From SM1-50 sp964467345 (lineage in GTDB: Archaea; Thermoplasmatota; E2; DHVEG-1), in assembly GCA_964467345.1 (NCBI GenBank), contig CAYXPY010000006.1, positions 12,842-76,841 of the forward strand: 64,000 bases of DNA, given 5' to 3'. The position numbers and the translations under genes were made by a program. This document shows, one piece after another, positions 26,415-35,913 of the stretch. Each line of letters opens with the position of its first letter. The first letter of the stretch is position 1. Under the pieces are notes generated by a model that was not told where the DNA came from, ran no database searches, and was given only the letters and a program-made list of their open reading frames with translations.

Positions 26415-26939
26415 ATGGTTGAAATTATGGAAATTTCTGTTGCTGTTGCAGCAGTAGGTGTTTTGATCGGTTTTGTTTACTATATTTTACAGATGAGATA
26501 TCAGAATAATGTCAGGAGAGCGGACTTGCTCATAAGACTTTATTCTACTACGAACAGCAAAGAAATCGCAGATTCAGCTTGGAACGTGTCCCGCCTCCAG
26601 GTTAAAGATTATGGGGATTATGTAAAACAGTATGGTTCATTTCTCTCAGAAAACCCAATGCACAGAGATGTAGTGAAAATTCTTGGTATTTATGATTTAA
26701 TCGGCAGTCTTCTTTTCAAGAAACTCATAGACCCGGATCTTGCTTCCAATATTTTGGGTGTGGGTCACACCAAGATGCTCTACGAGCGGCTCAAACCAAT
26801 ACTAGTAGGAATCAGAAGAGAAACTAATGAGCCAGGAGCATATTCTGGGTTTGATTACCTCGTTAAGGAACTTACAAGATTAGAGCCTCAATTAAAAAAA
26901 ACAACAGCACTCATGCAGGGTTCCTCAGAATTACCTTAA
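26415..26939 (+). CDS. Membrane-anchored protein of unknown function (DUF4760-like)
   Basis: 174 residues from ATG 26415 (a GTG at 26406 would add three residues; GTGGG just upstream may be the ribosome-binding site). One N-terminal membrane helix (VAVAAVGVLIGFVYYILQM), then a cytosolic helical domain: RRADLLIRLYSTTNSKEIADSAWNV and VVKILGIYDLIGSLLFKKLID, the arrangement of DUF4760 proteins. No catalytic motif. Last gene of the AT-rich set; it faces the hydrolase gene at 27058 tail to tail. Confidence 0.65.
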   Translation: MVEIMEISVAVAAVGVLIGFVYYILQMRYQNNVRRADLLIRLYSTTNSKEIADSAWNVSRLQVKDYGDYVKQYGSFLSENPMHRDVVKILGIYDLIGSLLFKKLIDPDLASNILGVGHTKMLYERLKPILVGIRRETNEPGAYSGFDYLVKELTRLEPQLKKTTALMQGSSELP

Positions 26940-27057
26940 CAGAGTACACAATATTAATATTTTTCGAAGCACAGTCAATTCCTCCTACCAAATAATTCGT
27001 TTTCATATAACTGATATAAAACCATTTTTTTCCTTGATTTTTATGCACTGAAAATCG

Positions 27058-28002
27058 TTATTCTAAAAAGTATTCACCAGTCCCAAAGTTGTACCGGGAC
27101 TGAAAAATTTTTGATAGATGATCAGTACCAGTAGTAATATTCTCATATGCCTCTGGTTTGTTTTTGAGAAAATAGTCAAACCACCCGGTTGCATATCGGA
27201 GGCAGAGATCTTTTTGCCATGGGGGGCATAAACAATATTTTCCAAATGCTGCGGTAAAACCAATATGTGTCCCCCATTGTATTGCTATCAGCTCTTTTGG
27301 GGGATTTGCATTTTTATAACAAAGGGATGCTATCGGGATACTAAATGTGATATCAAAACATCCTACTTGGAATTGAATAGGCACAGCTACATCATGTACG
27401 GTGACAACACTCCCCTGAGACAATGCGACTACAGCATCTATCCTTTTATCAACGGCAGCAGTCTGTGTCACTACGATACTGCCCATCGAATGGCCAATAA
27501 GACCAAGTCTTTCACCATCAACCAGATCTCTCACCGGGCTGTCATGTAGTAAATATGTTGTCGCATCCATGGTTGCCATCACGAATTCATCCCGAGCGTA
27601 ATGAAAATAAACTTCAAAAAAGGTGCTAAACCGTAGATAAAAATTCAAGGAAGGAATTGAAATGGATCTATTGCCTAGCATGCCTTCGGATCGGCCTTGG
27701 CCTGGGAAATCAAAGAATAAGACAACATAGCCTTGTTCTGCTAAGGCATTCGGTATCCAGTTATATGCCTCTGCATAACCAGCGAATCCTTCACAAAAAA
27801 CGATCCCTGGGTATGTTTCAGATTGGTCGGAGGGATAGTAGATCTCACCATACAATGTATAATTATTACTTTCAAATGTGACGGTTATCATTTCTACAGA
27901 GTCTGCGTTTGTAGTGTACGATGAGAGTGCTTTTTCTGGATGAACAACACAGGCACAACAAAGTAGTATGAGTAAGGAAACTGATACTAATCTTGGAAAC
28001 AT
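27058..28002 (-). CDS. Secreted alpha/beta hydrolase
   Basis: 314 residues. Signal peptide about 1-22 (LLILLCCACVV, possibly a lipoprotein site). Alpha/beta hydrolase fold: FCEGFAGYAEAYNWIPNALAEQGY, LFFDFPGQGRSEG, nucleophile elbow GHSMGS with catalytic Ser, and a probable Asp and His in GCFDITFSIP and GTHIGFT. Close to the dienelactone hydrolase/DUF-type esterase group with a lid insertion. Substrate unknown. The end of the gene is separated by 118 bp from the convergent gene upstream. Confidence 0.85.
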   Translation of the reverse strand: MFPRLVSVSLLILLCCACVVHPEKALSSYTTNADSVEMITVTFESNNYTLYGEIYYPSDQSETYPGIVFCEGFAGYAEAYNWIPNALAEQGYVVLFFDFPGQGRSEGMLGNRSISIPSLNFYLRFSTFFEVYFHYARDEFVMATMDATTYLLHDSPVRDLVDGERLGLIGHSMGSIVVTQTAAVDKRIDAVVALSQGSVVTVHDVAVPIQFQVGCFDITFSIPIASLCYKNANPPKELIAIQWGTHIGFTAAFGKYCLCPPWQKDLCLRYATGWFDYFLKNKPEAYENITTGTDHLSKIFQSRYNFGTGEYFLE

Positions 28003-28207
28003 AACAAGATATCATGTATTTTCTCTCTTATAAGCATTTTTCATACTATTTATATCACTTCGGTTGACAAGGGTTATTTTTCGGTATGTTTTGTGTTCAA
28101 AGCCCTTTTCTCTTCTTATTTAATGGTGCAACAAAGTAGCACACTCAAAACCTTCGGAATACTCAAAAAAAAAAATAGAAAGAAAGGCGAGGTGTTATAT
28201 GATATCG

Positions 28208-28600
28208 TTATTTTTTTTGTTTTCGTCTGATGAGTAGTCCACTCCCAGCTAAACCAATAAGAACAACGACTCCAATGATTCCAAGCACGGGTAGGTTTAA
28301 CGATGACGTCGCCTCTGAATTTGCTGTGGGATTTGGGCTGATCAACATATCGCCAGTATAGTTTTGATAATCGGGGAGTTCGTTGGTTTCGCCTTCCTCA
28401 ACAATGTCATCGCCAGTAGCGATGAGCAGAGGTTCGGCAGTTCCTTCAGTCTCATCGATTGTATCGGTCATCCCCATATCTTCAGGGGCTTGGGTTTCCC
28501 TGACAATAGGGTCTTCTGCCGAGACGGATGCTGCCGTCATCATTATTACAAGGATTCCTACAATGCTTATCATCGGTTTCCAACTTTTTTTTATTTTCAT
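28208..28600 (-). CDS. Small secreted acidic protein with C-terminal membrane anchor
   Basis: 130 residues. Signal peptide 1-28 (ends ASVSAED), a very acidic central segment (MGMTDTIDETEGTAEPLL, DDIVEEGETNELPDYQNYTG), and a C-terminal anchor: SLNLPVLGIIGVVVLIGLAGSGLLIRRKQKK. This is the layout of archaeal surface proteins held by a C-terminal helix. No function is inferable. Ribosome-binding site AAGGTG, and TATATAAA about 36 bp upstream of the start (28633-28642 read on the minus strand). Confidence 0.72.
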   Translation of the reverse strand: MKIKKSWKPMISIVGILVIMMTAASVSAEDPIVRETQAPEDMGMTDTIDETEGTAEPLLIATGDDIVEEGETNELPDYQNYTGDMLISPNPTANSEATSSLNLPVLGIIGVVVLIGLAGSGLLIRRKQKK

Positions 28601-28755
28601 GGTCTTTCACCTTACTACCGATATTGTCGGTTTCCATTTATATAGTGTCTTAAAATGTTTGGAAAAAACCAAATAATAACCTCTATTTTTTTCATTTATT
28701 TCCAATTTATCTTATATAGATAAAGATTAACCAAAATAGCCTGAAAAACGAAAAC

Positions 28756-28790
28756 GACCGGAGGAACTGAATCAGAATCCCCCTCTGGTC
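28756..28790. other. Imperfect hairpin in a gene-free stretch
   Basis: GACCGGAGG (28756-28764) and CCTCTGGTC (28782-28790) form a 9-bp stem with one G-T pair and a 17-nt loop that itself contains CTGAATCAG. The rest of the 310-bp gap 28601-28910 is AT-rich; it holds the promoter of the small secreted protein and nothing else recognisable. The hairpin could be a transcript end signal or a small RNA part. Confidence 0.35.
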
Positions 28791-28910
28791 TATTATTATA
28801 ATCAAGAATGTATCACATTTACTTTTCAGTATGAATGAATTGATATTTTTTATGGATTTTTATCAAATTTTTTACTTATTTTTTTGTAAATACCCTAAAA
28901 GATTATTTTC

Positions 28911-29861
28911 TTATCTCCGGTAAGCTATATAGATATCTGCCTCAAGCATCACTCCCTCCTTATAGAAATGATGCACAAAGTAGACATTCCCCAGAGAATC
29001 AAGGGTTGGCTCTCCAGCAAATTGAGAAACGATAAGTTCCGGTGATTGCCAGGTCCCATTTATTTTTACAGATCGAAACACCGCCGGGGTACCAAGATAC
29101 GTCCTGGTGAACCAGAGTTCCTTACCGTCAACGGAGAGATAGGGATAGCCTTCATCCTCAGCAGAATTGACCGTTTCGATATTCACCGGAACCTGCCATT
29201 CACCTGCGACTTTTGTTGACATCCAGATATCTCGTTTTCCGTTTCCCCCAACCCGTGAGGAATGAAAATACAGCTCATCACCCTGGATGTGCAATTCTCC
29301 GACCTCATAGTCCGGGTTGAAAGCTGCTTGTTGCCAGTCCTGCCAACCCCCCTGTTGGAATCGAGCGAAAAACCACTGAACACCACTATACCCTTCACGT
29401 GCGGAGCAAAACCAAAGAATGTTCTGGTCAACGCAGGCACATCCATCCAAAGCAAGCTTTCCTTTCTCCTGGAGCATGACCCGCTCTGGTTTCGTCCAGT
29501 TCCCCTCCTCCAAAAGGCAAACATAAATGCCGGTGACCTCGTCAAGAACCTGCCGTTCTGCTGGAACAGACACATCAGGGGTGAAGAAAAAATACAGCTC
29601 TGCCCCATCACTGGTAATAAAAGGTGAATCCTCAGCCCCCGCGGTGTTCACGGGTCCAGGGAGGGGGACTGGTTCGCTAAAATCAGATGAATGCATCTGA
29701 GGAGGATACTGATCGTCTGCAGGAGTAAGCTTGACGGCTGTCGATGGAATCTTACTGTCCCTCTCAGGAGTAATTATAGGCTCGCTTTTTTGTTGCTCCA
29801 TACAACCCGTGACCATAAGTATGCTGCTGCAGAAAAGAATGATGATGCATAGTCTCTTCAT
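28911..29861 (-). CDS. Lipoprotein with WD40-like (PD40/TolB-type) beta-propeller
   Basis: 316 residues. Lipobox at the N-terminus (LMVTGC, Cys20). Propeller blades of the PD40 kind: EDSPFITSDGAELYFFFTPD, ELHIQGDELYFHSSRVGGNGKRDIWMSTKV, NSAEDEGYPYLSVDGKELWFTR, and EPTLDSLGNVYFVHHF. Such proteins bind ligands or other envelope proteins at the cell surface. No enzymatic motif. Confidence 0.87.
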   Translation of the reverse strand: MKRLCIIILFCSSILMVTGCMEQQKSEPIITPERDSKIPSTAVKLTPADDQYPPQMHSSDFSEPVPLPGPVNTAGAEDSPFITSDGAELYFFFTPDVSVPAERQVLDEVTGIYVCLLEEGNWTKPERVMLQEKGKLALDGCACVDQNILWFCSAREGYSGVQWFFARFQQGGWQDWQQAAFNPDYEVGELHIQGDELYFHSSRVGGNGKRDIWMSTKVAGEWQVPVNIETVNSAEDEGYPYLSVDGKELWFTRTYLGTPAVFRSVKINGTWQSPELIVSQFAGEPTLDSLGNVYFVHHFYKEGVMLEADIYIAYRR

Positions 29862-29883
29862 GGGCCCTCATTTTTTTGATTAC

Positions 29884-30870
29884 TTATTCGTATGTATACC
29901 GCTCAAGTTCATAACTTTTCTTTGGCCGACTCTGTGTATACTGTGCTCGCTGGATGAACTGACCACAGTTACTTCCGATCTGGTTCTCCTCAGGAACACC
30001 AATACTCAGTATCACATCATAACCTTTTTGTCGGAATTGTTCCACAAGTATTCCCGCTGATGCCGCATCATAGGGGTTGATCACTGAGAGAAGACCGCGT
30101 TCCAATGATCGAACCGTCGGGTTCATCGGTGTAAGTTTTATCAGAAAGCAGTCAGAATCAAAAACAGCCCTGAGTTCTTCGACATCAAGAGGATATCCTT
30201 TTACCGCTGCGAAGTTCAGAGTGATTTTTTTATCGCCATTCTCCGGTTGAAAAAAACGTCCCCCATACTGTTTTATTTGTTCAAAAGACCATTTTTTCGC
30301 AGGAATCAGTTCATCGCGTTTCTTCTCATCAGAGGTGTGAAGCGAGAATTGGAGTTGAAAACGCCCTTCAGGATAATATCTGTTTTTGATAACGATGAGC
30401 TCATCAAAAAACCGTTCCGCAGCTGTCGTGGAAGGGGCAATGGAAGAAAGTGATATATGCAACGATCCTGCATCATATCGGGTGGGTAGTTCCTGTAGCA
30501 CATCCAGTACCGCTGGATTAAGGGAGGGTTCCCCCATGCGCGCGAACTGGATTTTGAATTTTTCTGTGAGCGGTTTGCCCTCTGGGAATCTTCGGCGTAC
30601 CATAAAATCAATCTGTGAAATGATCTCCTCAGCGGTAAGACTTCCTTGAAAATCCCCTCCTGCATCACACATCTTGCACTGGACCGGACAGCCAAACATT
30701 GAGGATACGATCAGCACCCATTTCTTCTCTCGGGACAAGGGCGGCTGAATCGATTCGACACATTCGATCAAGTATCTCGGATGACTTTGTTTTCCTGATA
30801 GGTCCTGCCGTAGTTGCATCACATAGACCTTTGCTATCTCATCCCGCCCGTACTCAGCAATAATCCTCAT
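29884..30870 (-). CDS. Radical SAM protein related to RlmN/Cfr
   Basis: 328 residues. Cluster motif Cys61-x3-Cys65-x2-Cys68 (SSMFGCPVQCKMCDAG), then EEIISQIDFMV, FARMGEPSLNPAVLDVL and SLHTSDEKKRDELIPAKKW, which follow the RlmN/Cfr order (GMGEPLLN, SLHA). The N-terminal RlmN RNA-binding domain is replaced by a short segment, and the conserved methyl-carrying Cys near the C-terminus is uncertain (GSNCGQF). Likely an RNA-modifying or related enzyme. Overlaps the oxidoreductase gene upstream by 4 bp. Confidence 0.8.
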   Translation of the reverse strand: MRIIAEYGRDEIAKVYVMQLRQDLSGKQSHPRYLIECVESIQPPLSREKKWVLIVSSMFGCPVQCKMCDAGGDFQGSLTAEEIISQIDFMVRRRFPEGKPLTEKFKIQFARMGEPSLNPAVLDVLQELPTRYDAGSLHISLSSIAPSTTAAERFFDELIVIKNRYYPEGRFQLQFSLHTSDEKKRDELIPAKKWSFEQIKQYGGRFFQPENGDKKITLNFAAVKGYPLDVEELRAVFDSDCFLIKLTPMNPTVRSLERGLLSVINPYDAASAGILVEQFRQKGYDVILSIGVPEENQIGSNCGQFIQRAQYTQSRPKKSYELERYTYE

Positions 30871-31775
30871 GATGCGTCCTCTCTTTCCTTTAGATACCGC
30901 TGTACCATCATCGCAGCAAACATCCCATCACCAACAGCAATGCCGGTCTGCCGGTATGTTCCCCGGACCACGTCCCCAGCAAAATACAATCCTGGAAGGG
31001 ATGTCTGCGGTAACTTGTTACTCTCCGAGTAATACCTCAAGAGACGAGAGGTGAGAAACGGGAGATTTGGTTCCCGTCCGCAGGCGATGAGAAGATAATC
31101 CGCGGACCGTTCGATTCCCTTATCTTGTTGTCTGCATTTCAGCAACAATCCTTTAGAATCATGCTGGATTTTCTGTACGACACAACCTACCTGAATGCTT
31201 GCCCCCTTGGCTTGGACCTGCCTTTTCAGAATCGGTAAACAGACTGGCTGTGAACGGGACAGGATAGTAACCTCATGACCCTTCTCTAACAACGTCAACG
31301 TATAATCAAAAGCGATGTCTCCTCCACCGATCACACTGATCCTTTTTTTCGTCCTGGATGGTATTTTCCTTGGCTCGTAGAACAAACGTTTTTCTTCAAT
31401 GGCAGCGGCACCAGGGATAGATAGTTTCTTAGGCTTGGTTCCTGAAGCGATGATAACCGCGGAGGAAACAACACGTCCCTTCTTGGTCTGGACAGTGAAA
31501 GCATTGTTACTCTGTTCCACACGCTGTACCTCTGATTTTGTAATGGAAACCCCCACCTTGAATAGATGCTGGACAAACTGGTCTGCAAGTGTCGTCCCAC
31601 TGATTCCTTGGGGGAACCCCGGGTAGTTCTCAACAAGGAACGCATGTCTGAGCAGACCACCAGGCTGCTGACTCTCCAGGACCATGGGGTGTAACCCGGC
31701 TCGTTTGAGAAAGATTGCCGCAGCAATCCCTGCAGGACCCGCACCAAGGATGATTACCGGTGTTTCTTTACCCAT
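30867..31775 (-). CDS. FAD/NAD(P)-dependent oxidoreductase, thioredoxin-reductase-like
   Basis: 302 residues from ATG 31775, which has GGAG 8 nt upstream. FAD-binding VIILGAGPAGIAAAIFLKRAG, NAD(P)-binding ISVIGGGDIAFDYTLTLLEKG, and the C-terminal FAD motif GLYFAGDVVRGTYRQTGIAVGDG. The redox-active CxxC of thioredoxin reductase is missing in the NAD(P) domain, so it belongs with the ferredoxin/NADP reductase-like or uncharacterised subgroup. Overlaps the radical SAM gene (4 bp) and the cysteine hydrolase gene (22 bp), so the three form an operon. Confidence 0.87.
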   Translation of the reverse strand: MGKETPVIILGAGPAGIAAAIFLKRAGLHPMVLESQQPGGLLRHAFLVENYPGFPQGISGTTLADQFVQHLFKVGVSITKSEVQRVEQSNNAFTVQTKKGRVVSSAVIIASGTKPKKLSIPGAAAIEEKRLFYEPRKIPSRTKKRISVIGGGDIAFDYTLTLLEKGHEVTILSRSQPVCLPILKRQVQAKGASIQVGCVVQKIQHDSKGLLLKCRQQDKGIERSADYLLIACGREPNLPFLTSRLLRYYSESNKLPQTSLPGLYFAGDVVRGTYRQTGIAVGDGMFAAMMVQRYLKEREDAS

Positions 31776-32389
31776 GTACAAAGCTCCTGTGTTGTTGTCA
31801 ATGTCGCAAAACCATCAGAAAGGTTTGTAAGACTCGCGGTATGGAACCTTTTTTCATCGGATGCGGTCGCATCGGTGACGAAGAACACGTCATACCCTCG
31901 CATGAACGCGTCCCGTGCCGTGGTCTCACAGCACAGATGTGTCAAGACCCCGGTGATGACAAGACTGCTCACCTGCTGGTCCTTTAGGAAAGACTCAAGA
32001 TTGGTTTGAAAGAAGGCGCTGTACTGTGTTTTCCTGATCACTGGCTCTGTTGGAAGCGGCTGAAGGGACTCGATGAGCGATGCCATGGCTTGGTCATCAT
32101 AAAGAACGTCTCTCCACCAGCGACCCATTGTCCCTGTTTGTTCTGTTCGAAGCAGCGCGTAACGGGTGAAGATCACAGGACGTTGTTCCCCTCGGTACGT
32201 CGTGATGAGTTTTTGGATGTTAGGTACTATCCGAGCCGCTTCTTTGAAATAAGCATGGGACTGTGGATTGCAGAAATACTGTTGCATGTCGATGACAAGT
32301 AAGGCTGAAGATTCCGGGTGAAAAACAGTGGTTCTCCGTTGATGAGGATGCCCTTTTTTTCTCCCTAACGTCTTTTTTTTTGTTGTCAT
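31754..32389 (-). CDS. Isochorismatase-family cysteine hydrolase
   Basis: 211 residues. Catalytic triad positions: Asp in ALLVIDMQQYFC, Lys in VIRKTQYSAFFQT, and Cys in VITGVLTHLCCETTARDAFMRGY (one of the two adjacent Cys). This is the general nicotinamidase/isochorismatase fold; the metal-binding residues of nicotinamidase are not evident, so the substrate is unknown. The first ~20 residues are very basic (KKKTLGRKKGHPHQRR). Confidence 0.88.
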   Translation of the reverse strand: MTTKKKTLGRKKGHPHQRRTTVFHPESSALLVIDMQQYFCNPQSHAYFKEAARIVPNIQKLITTYRGEQRPVIFTRYALLRTEQTGTMGRWWRDVLYDDQAMASLIESLQPLPTEPVIRKTQYSAFFQTNLESFLKDQQVSSLVITGVLTHLCCETTARDAFMRGYDVFFVTDATASDEKRFHTASLTNLSDGFATLTTTQELCTWVKKHR

Positions 32390-32577
32390 TTCTCTTCCGC
32401 CTCAATACCCTGTCTTGTTTCCTGGTTTGCGAGGCTGGAAACATAAAAAAAACACTGCCTCATTCTCTAGGGACACATATCATCGGTGGTAAAAAAAGCT
32501 AATGCTTTGGATAAACTGCTTTACGCAGGGGGAACGGTTAAATAAAAACATGGTGATTTCATCGGTGAGATGATAGG

Positions 32578-33198
32578 ATGGCTATTGAACAACTGCGAGT
32601 TGGGTTTGACAATTTCAGTTATGTGATCTATTGTCCCGTTCAGAAAAAAGCAGCGATTGTCGACCCTGGGTTTGATGCAAAAAAACTCATGCAATTTCTA
32701 AAAGAGAACCATCTTAGTCTGGAGTTTGTCATCCTTACCCATTACCATAGTGATCATTGCGCTGAACTTCCCTCTCTGAAAAAGATAACCCCGACCGCAC
32801 AGGTAGTGGCTTCAAAGGAGGATGGACAGAGACTTCCTGTACCACCGGATGTTGTCGTCTCGGATGGAAACATGCTGTTGCTTGGGACAGTCCGTCTTTC
32901 TTTTTTAGCCACCCCAGGTCATACTCCTGGTGGGATTTGCATTATTGTTGGTGATGAGGCGGTAGTGACGGGAGATACGTTGTTTATCGGGGATTGTGGC
33001 AGGACTGATCTTGCTGGCGGGAGTCTTGAGCAGATGTTTCGCAGCCTCCAGGAGAAGATACTCCCCCTCTCAGATGAATTGGTTGTGTATCCTGGTCATG
33101 ATTATGGAGCGGTACCGTTTGACACCCTTGGTCATCAGAAACGTACAAACAAGACTTTACTAGCGAAAAATCTCAAGGAGTTTTCACTGATACCATAA
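32578..33198 (+). CDS. Metallo-beta-lactamase fold hydrolase (glyoxalase II-like)
   Basis: 206 residues. Di-metal motifs: THYHSDHCAEL (HxHxDH), TPGHTPGGICI, GDTLFIGDCGRTDLAGG and VYPGHDYG, in the order of glyoxalase II and persulfide-dioxygenase-like proteins. The short length lacks the glyoxalase II substrate domain, so it may act on a different thioester. GTTAAATAAAA (32537-32547) is a good TATA box about 35 bp before the start. Confidence 0.9.
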   Translation: MAIEQLRVGFDNFSYVIYCPVQKKAAIVDPGFDAKKLMQFLKENHLSLEFVILTHYHSDHCAELPSLKKITPTAQVVASKEDGQRLPVPPDVVVSDGNMLLLGTVRLSFLATPGHTPGGICIIVGDEAVVTGDTLFIGDCGRTDLAGGSLEQMFRSLQEKILPLSDELVVYPGHDYGAVPFDTLGHQKRTNKTLLAKNLKEFSLIP

Positions 33199-33271
33199 TC
33201 ATCCATATCTAATCATGTGTTTTTTTCTTTTATAATACCCTGTCATGACTTTTGTTTAGTACGATAGAAAA

Positions 33272-33295
33272 GTTAATTAACAATCGTTAATTAAC
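33272..33295. promoter_or_regulatory. Tandem palindromic operator-like sites
   Basis: Two identical palindromes GTTAATTAAC (33272-33281 and 33286-33295) are separated by AATC... giving a 14-bp period. They lie in the 207-bp gap between two plus-strand genes, about 110 bp upstream of the DUF362 gene. The symmetry and repetition suggest a dimeric regulator site. No other gene or RNA is seen in the gap. Confidence 0.5.
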
Positions 33296-33405
33296 GTAAA
33301 GTTCAAACAAAAACATAGAATACCAGTCTTCATCTCCACCCAAAGAACAACCACATAAGAAAAAGTACTACCTGCTCCCCTAATACTCTCCACCACGGAG
33401 TCGAT

Positions 33406-34506
33406 GTGAAAGAAATGGACCAAAAAAACGAATCAACAACCTCTCGTGTCAGTATTCAAAAAAGCAGCTACGAGAACATCAATATCCACACACTTTTAGA
33501 ACCGTTTGGTGGGATGAAACACTTCATCAAAAAAGGAGACCGCGTCCTTTTAAAAACAAACCTCCTCATCCCAAGCGACCCGAAAAAAGCAGTCGTGACC
33601 CATCCTGCGGTCATCAAAGCGATCGCACAGAGCGTTATAACAGAAGGTGGCGTTCCTTTCATCGGTGACTCCCCCTCAGGTCCATTCACGAAAAGACGAC
33701 TGGAAAAAGCGTATCAGAAATCAGGATTGGTCTCCGTAGCAAAAGATCTTGGAATCGACCTGAACTATGATACAAAAATTACGAAAATCACTATCCCGCA
33801 GGGGCGGAAATTAAAGAAAACAGTGTTCTGCAACTATGCTTTGCACGCGGAGAAGATTATCGCGGTTCCAAAGATAAAGACCCATTCATACATGATTATG
33901 ACCCTGGCGACCAAGATAATGTATGGTGCAATACCCGGGTTGACCAAAGCAAAGTATCATTCTCGTTTCATCAGAAGAACCGCGTTTGCAGATATGCTCC
34001 TTGATGTGCTCTCTGTGAGAAGACCAGACCTCATCATCATGGATGGCGTGGTCGGTATGCAAGGAGACGGTCCCTCAGGTGGCACCCCTATCGAACTTGG
34101 TTTGCTGCTGGCCTCAGAAGATGCAGTCGCACTGGACCTTACCGTCCTTGACTTTCTTGGAATAGAACCGGTCCGTATTCCCACACTTCGGCAAGCGAAA
34201 ATCAGACGCCTCTGGCCATCCCAAATAGAGTACCCCCTGCTTTCACCCGAAAACGTCCGTTACGAGGGTTTCCAGTTACCTTCCAGTGCACACTTTCTGA
34301 TGTCTGCAACAAAGAATCATCAACGGCCACGACCAACAGAGAAATGCACTGCCTGCGGTGACTGTGTAAAGATTTGCCCAAAGCAGGCCATCCAGATCAG
34401 AAACAATCGTGCGGTCATTGATTACACAAAATGCATTGCTTGTTACTGTTGCCACGAGGTCTGCCCCTACGAGGCACTCACACTAGAATCCAGAAAACAA
34501 CAATGA
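33406..34506 (+). CDS. DUF362 domain protein with 2x[4Fe-4S] ferredoxin C-terminus
   Basis: 366 residues from a GTG start. The DUF362 domain (about 15-290) shows GDRVLLKTNLL, HPAVIKAIAQSVITEGG, GDSPSG, IIAVPKIKTHSYMIMTLATKIMYGAIPG and IMDGVVGMQGDGPSGGTP. The C-terminal ferredoxin pair is CTACGDCVKICPKQAI and CIACYCCHEVCPYEAL. Such proteins are widespread in anaerobes; their enzymatic role is not established. Cytosolic. Confidence 0.93.
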   Translation: MKEMDQKNESTTSRVSIQKSSYENINIHTLLEPFGGMKHFIKKGDRVLLKTNLLIPSDPKKAVVTHPAVIKAIAQSVITEGGVPFIGDSPSGPFTKRRLEKAYQKSGLVSVAKDLGIDLNYDTKITKITIPQGRKLKKTVFCNYALHAEKIIAVPKIKTHSYMIMTLATKIMYGAIPGLTKAKYHSRFIRRTAFADMLLDVLSVRRPDLIIMDGVVGMQGDGPSGGTPIELGLLLASEDAVALDLTVLDFLGIEPVRIPTLRQAKIRRLWPSQIEYPLLSPENVRYEGFQLPSSAHFLMSATKNHQRPRPTEKCTACGDCVKICPKQAIQIRNNRAVIDYTKCIACYCCHEVCPYEALTLESRKQQ

Positions 34507-34545
34507 ATTCCTTTTTTTATACGACCCGTACCAAAGATTTTTTTG

Positions 34546-35913
34546 TTACACCTCATGGAGATTTCCCAGGGTCCTTAAGATTAATTCAGGGAGCGCTGGA
34601 TGGATATGCATCCCATGGGAGACAAAGGCAATGTTTCCTGCCAATGCCATCGTATTGATTACTTCCTGAATCAGAATTGATGCATACGGACCGATGATAT
34701 GGAACCCAAGGATCTTCCCGGTGTGTTTCTCGATAATGGCTTTCGCAAAACCATCCTGTTCCATCATCGCCTCGCCTTTCGCTACATCAGAATAGCGTGC
34801 GGTGCCGACAAGAATCTCAAAGCCTTTCCTTGCTTCCTCCTCTGTTAAGCCAACAGCTGCAATCTCCGGATGGGTAAAGACCGCGTAGGGAACCACTTGG
34901 TAGTCCAGTTTTGTTTTCTTCTCATGGAACGCGTTCTTCCAGGCGATTATCGCCTCCTCGTTTGCCACATGTTTAAACATAGCTTTTCCAATCGCATCCC
35001 CAAACGCCCAAATGTTCTTCTTGCTAGTCTCAAGGTACTCATTGACCTTGATATACCCTCGTGCATCGGTTTGGACTCCCGTATTTTCGACTTTAAGCAA
35101 ATCTGCGTTAGATTTCCTTCCTGCTGCAACGAAAATCTTCTCAGCAGCGATAGTGATTTCTTTCCCTGAACTGCTCTCTTTCCCTCGTACAACATACTCA
35201 TTTCCTTTCTTTTGTATCTCGAAGACCTCGGTGTTCAGGAAAATCTGCATACGTTTAGCTAATTGTTCCTTCAACACCTCTGAGATTTCCGGCTCGGTGT
35301 TGGGTAGTAACCTGGCACCCCGCTGAAAAACGGTAACCTTCGTCCCAACCGCGGAGAAGAAATGAGCAAACTCCATAGCGATATATCCACCTCCGATGAT
35401 GACTAGACTTCGTGGTTGATCTTGTAAGGAGAACACATTCTCATTCGTCAGATACGGAACAGACTCGAGGCCTTTTACCGCAGGAATAAGTGGTCGTGCA
35501 CCAGAACCAAGAAAAATTTTTTCACCCGTAATCTCCTCACCGGACACCTGCAATACATAGTCTTTTATGAAAGAACCAGTATCGTGATAGTAATCAAGGT
35601 TCTCTGACTGGGTAATCCCCTGTTCCATCGCTTGATGGCTCTCTTGAATGGGTTGTTGGATGCGTCTCATAATCGCCTGAAAATCAATCTCTTTGATTTC
35701 TGCGGTTATCCCCAGTTTTTTTGCTTCCAGTATCTCCATGATTCTGTCTGCTGGATGGATGATCATCTTAGAAGGGATGCAGCCTACGTTAAGGCATGTT
35801 CCACCCAAAGGTCCCCTATCCACCCAGGCAACCTTCTTACCATGGGAGAGCGCTGCATCAACAATCTCCCCACCAGACCCACTCCCCACTACGATGACAT
35901 CATATTTTTTCAT
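34546..35913 (-). CDS. Dihydrolipoamide dehydrogenase-like flavoprotein disulfide reductase
   Basis: 455 residues. FAD motif VIVVGSGSGGEIVDAALSHG, redox disulfide GGTCLNVGCIPSKM, NAD(P) motif VIIGGGYIAMEFAHFFSAVG, second FAD motif IWAFGDAIGKAMFKH and the C-terminal dimer motif with catalytic HIHPALPELI. These place it in the Lpd/mycothione-reductase/mercuric-reductase class. No lipoyl-dependent complex is nearby. Its ATG immediately follows the SOUL gene stop, so the two are translationally coupled. Confidence 0.9.
   Translation of the reverse strand: MKKYDVIVVGSGSGGEIVDAALSHGKKVAWVDRGPLGGTCLNVGCIPSKMIIHPADRIMEILEAKKLGITAEIKEIDFQAIMRRIQQPIQESHQAMEQGITQSENLDYYHDTGSFIKDYVLQVSGEEITGEKIFLGSGARPLIPAVKGLESVPYLTNENVFSLQDQPRSLVIIGGGYIAMEFAHFFSAVGTKVTVFQRGARLLPNTEPEISEVLKEQLAKRMQIFLNTEVFEIQKKGNEYVVRGKESSSGKEITIAAEKIFVAAGRKSNADLLKVENTGVQTDARGYIKVNEYLETSKKNIWAFGDAIGKAMFKHVANEEAIIAWKNAFHEKKTKLDYQVVPYAVFTHPEIAAVGLTEEEARKGFEILVGTARYSDVAKGEAMMEQDGFAKAIIEKHTGKILGFHIIGPYASILIQEVINTMALAGNIAFVSHGMHIHPALPELILRTLGNLHEV

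Noticed and set aside
30867..31775. Thioredoxin reductase
   Set aside because: The redox-active CxxC in the NAD(P) domain is absent.
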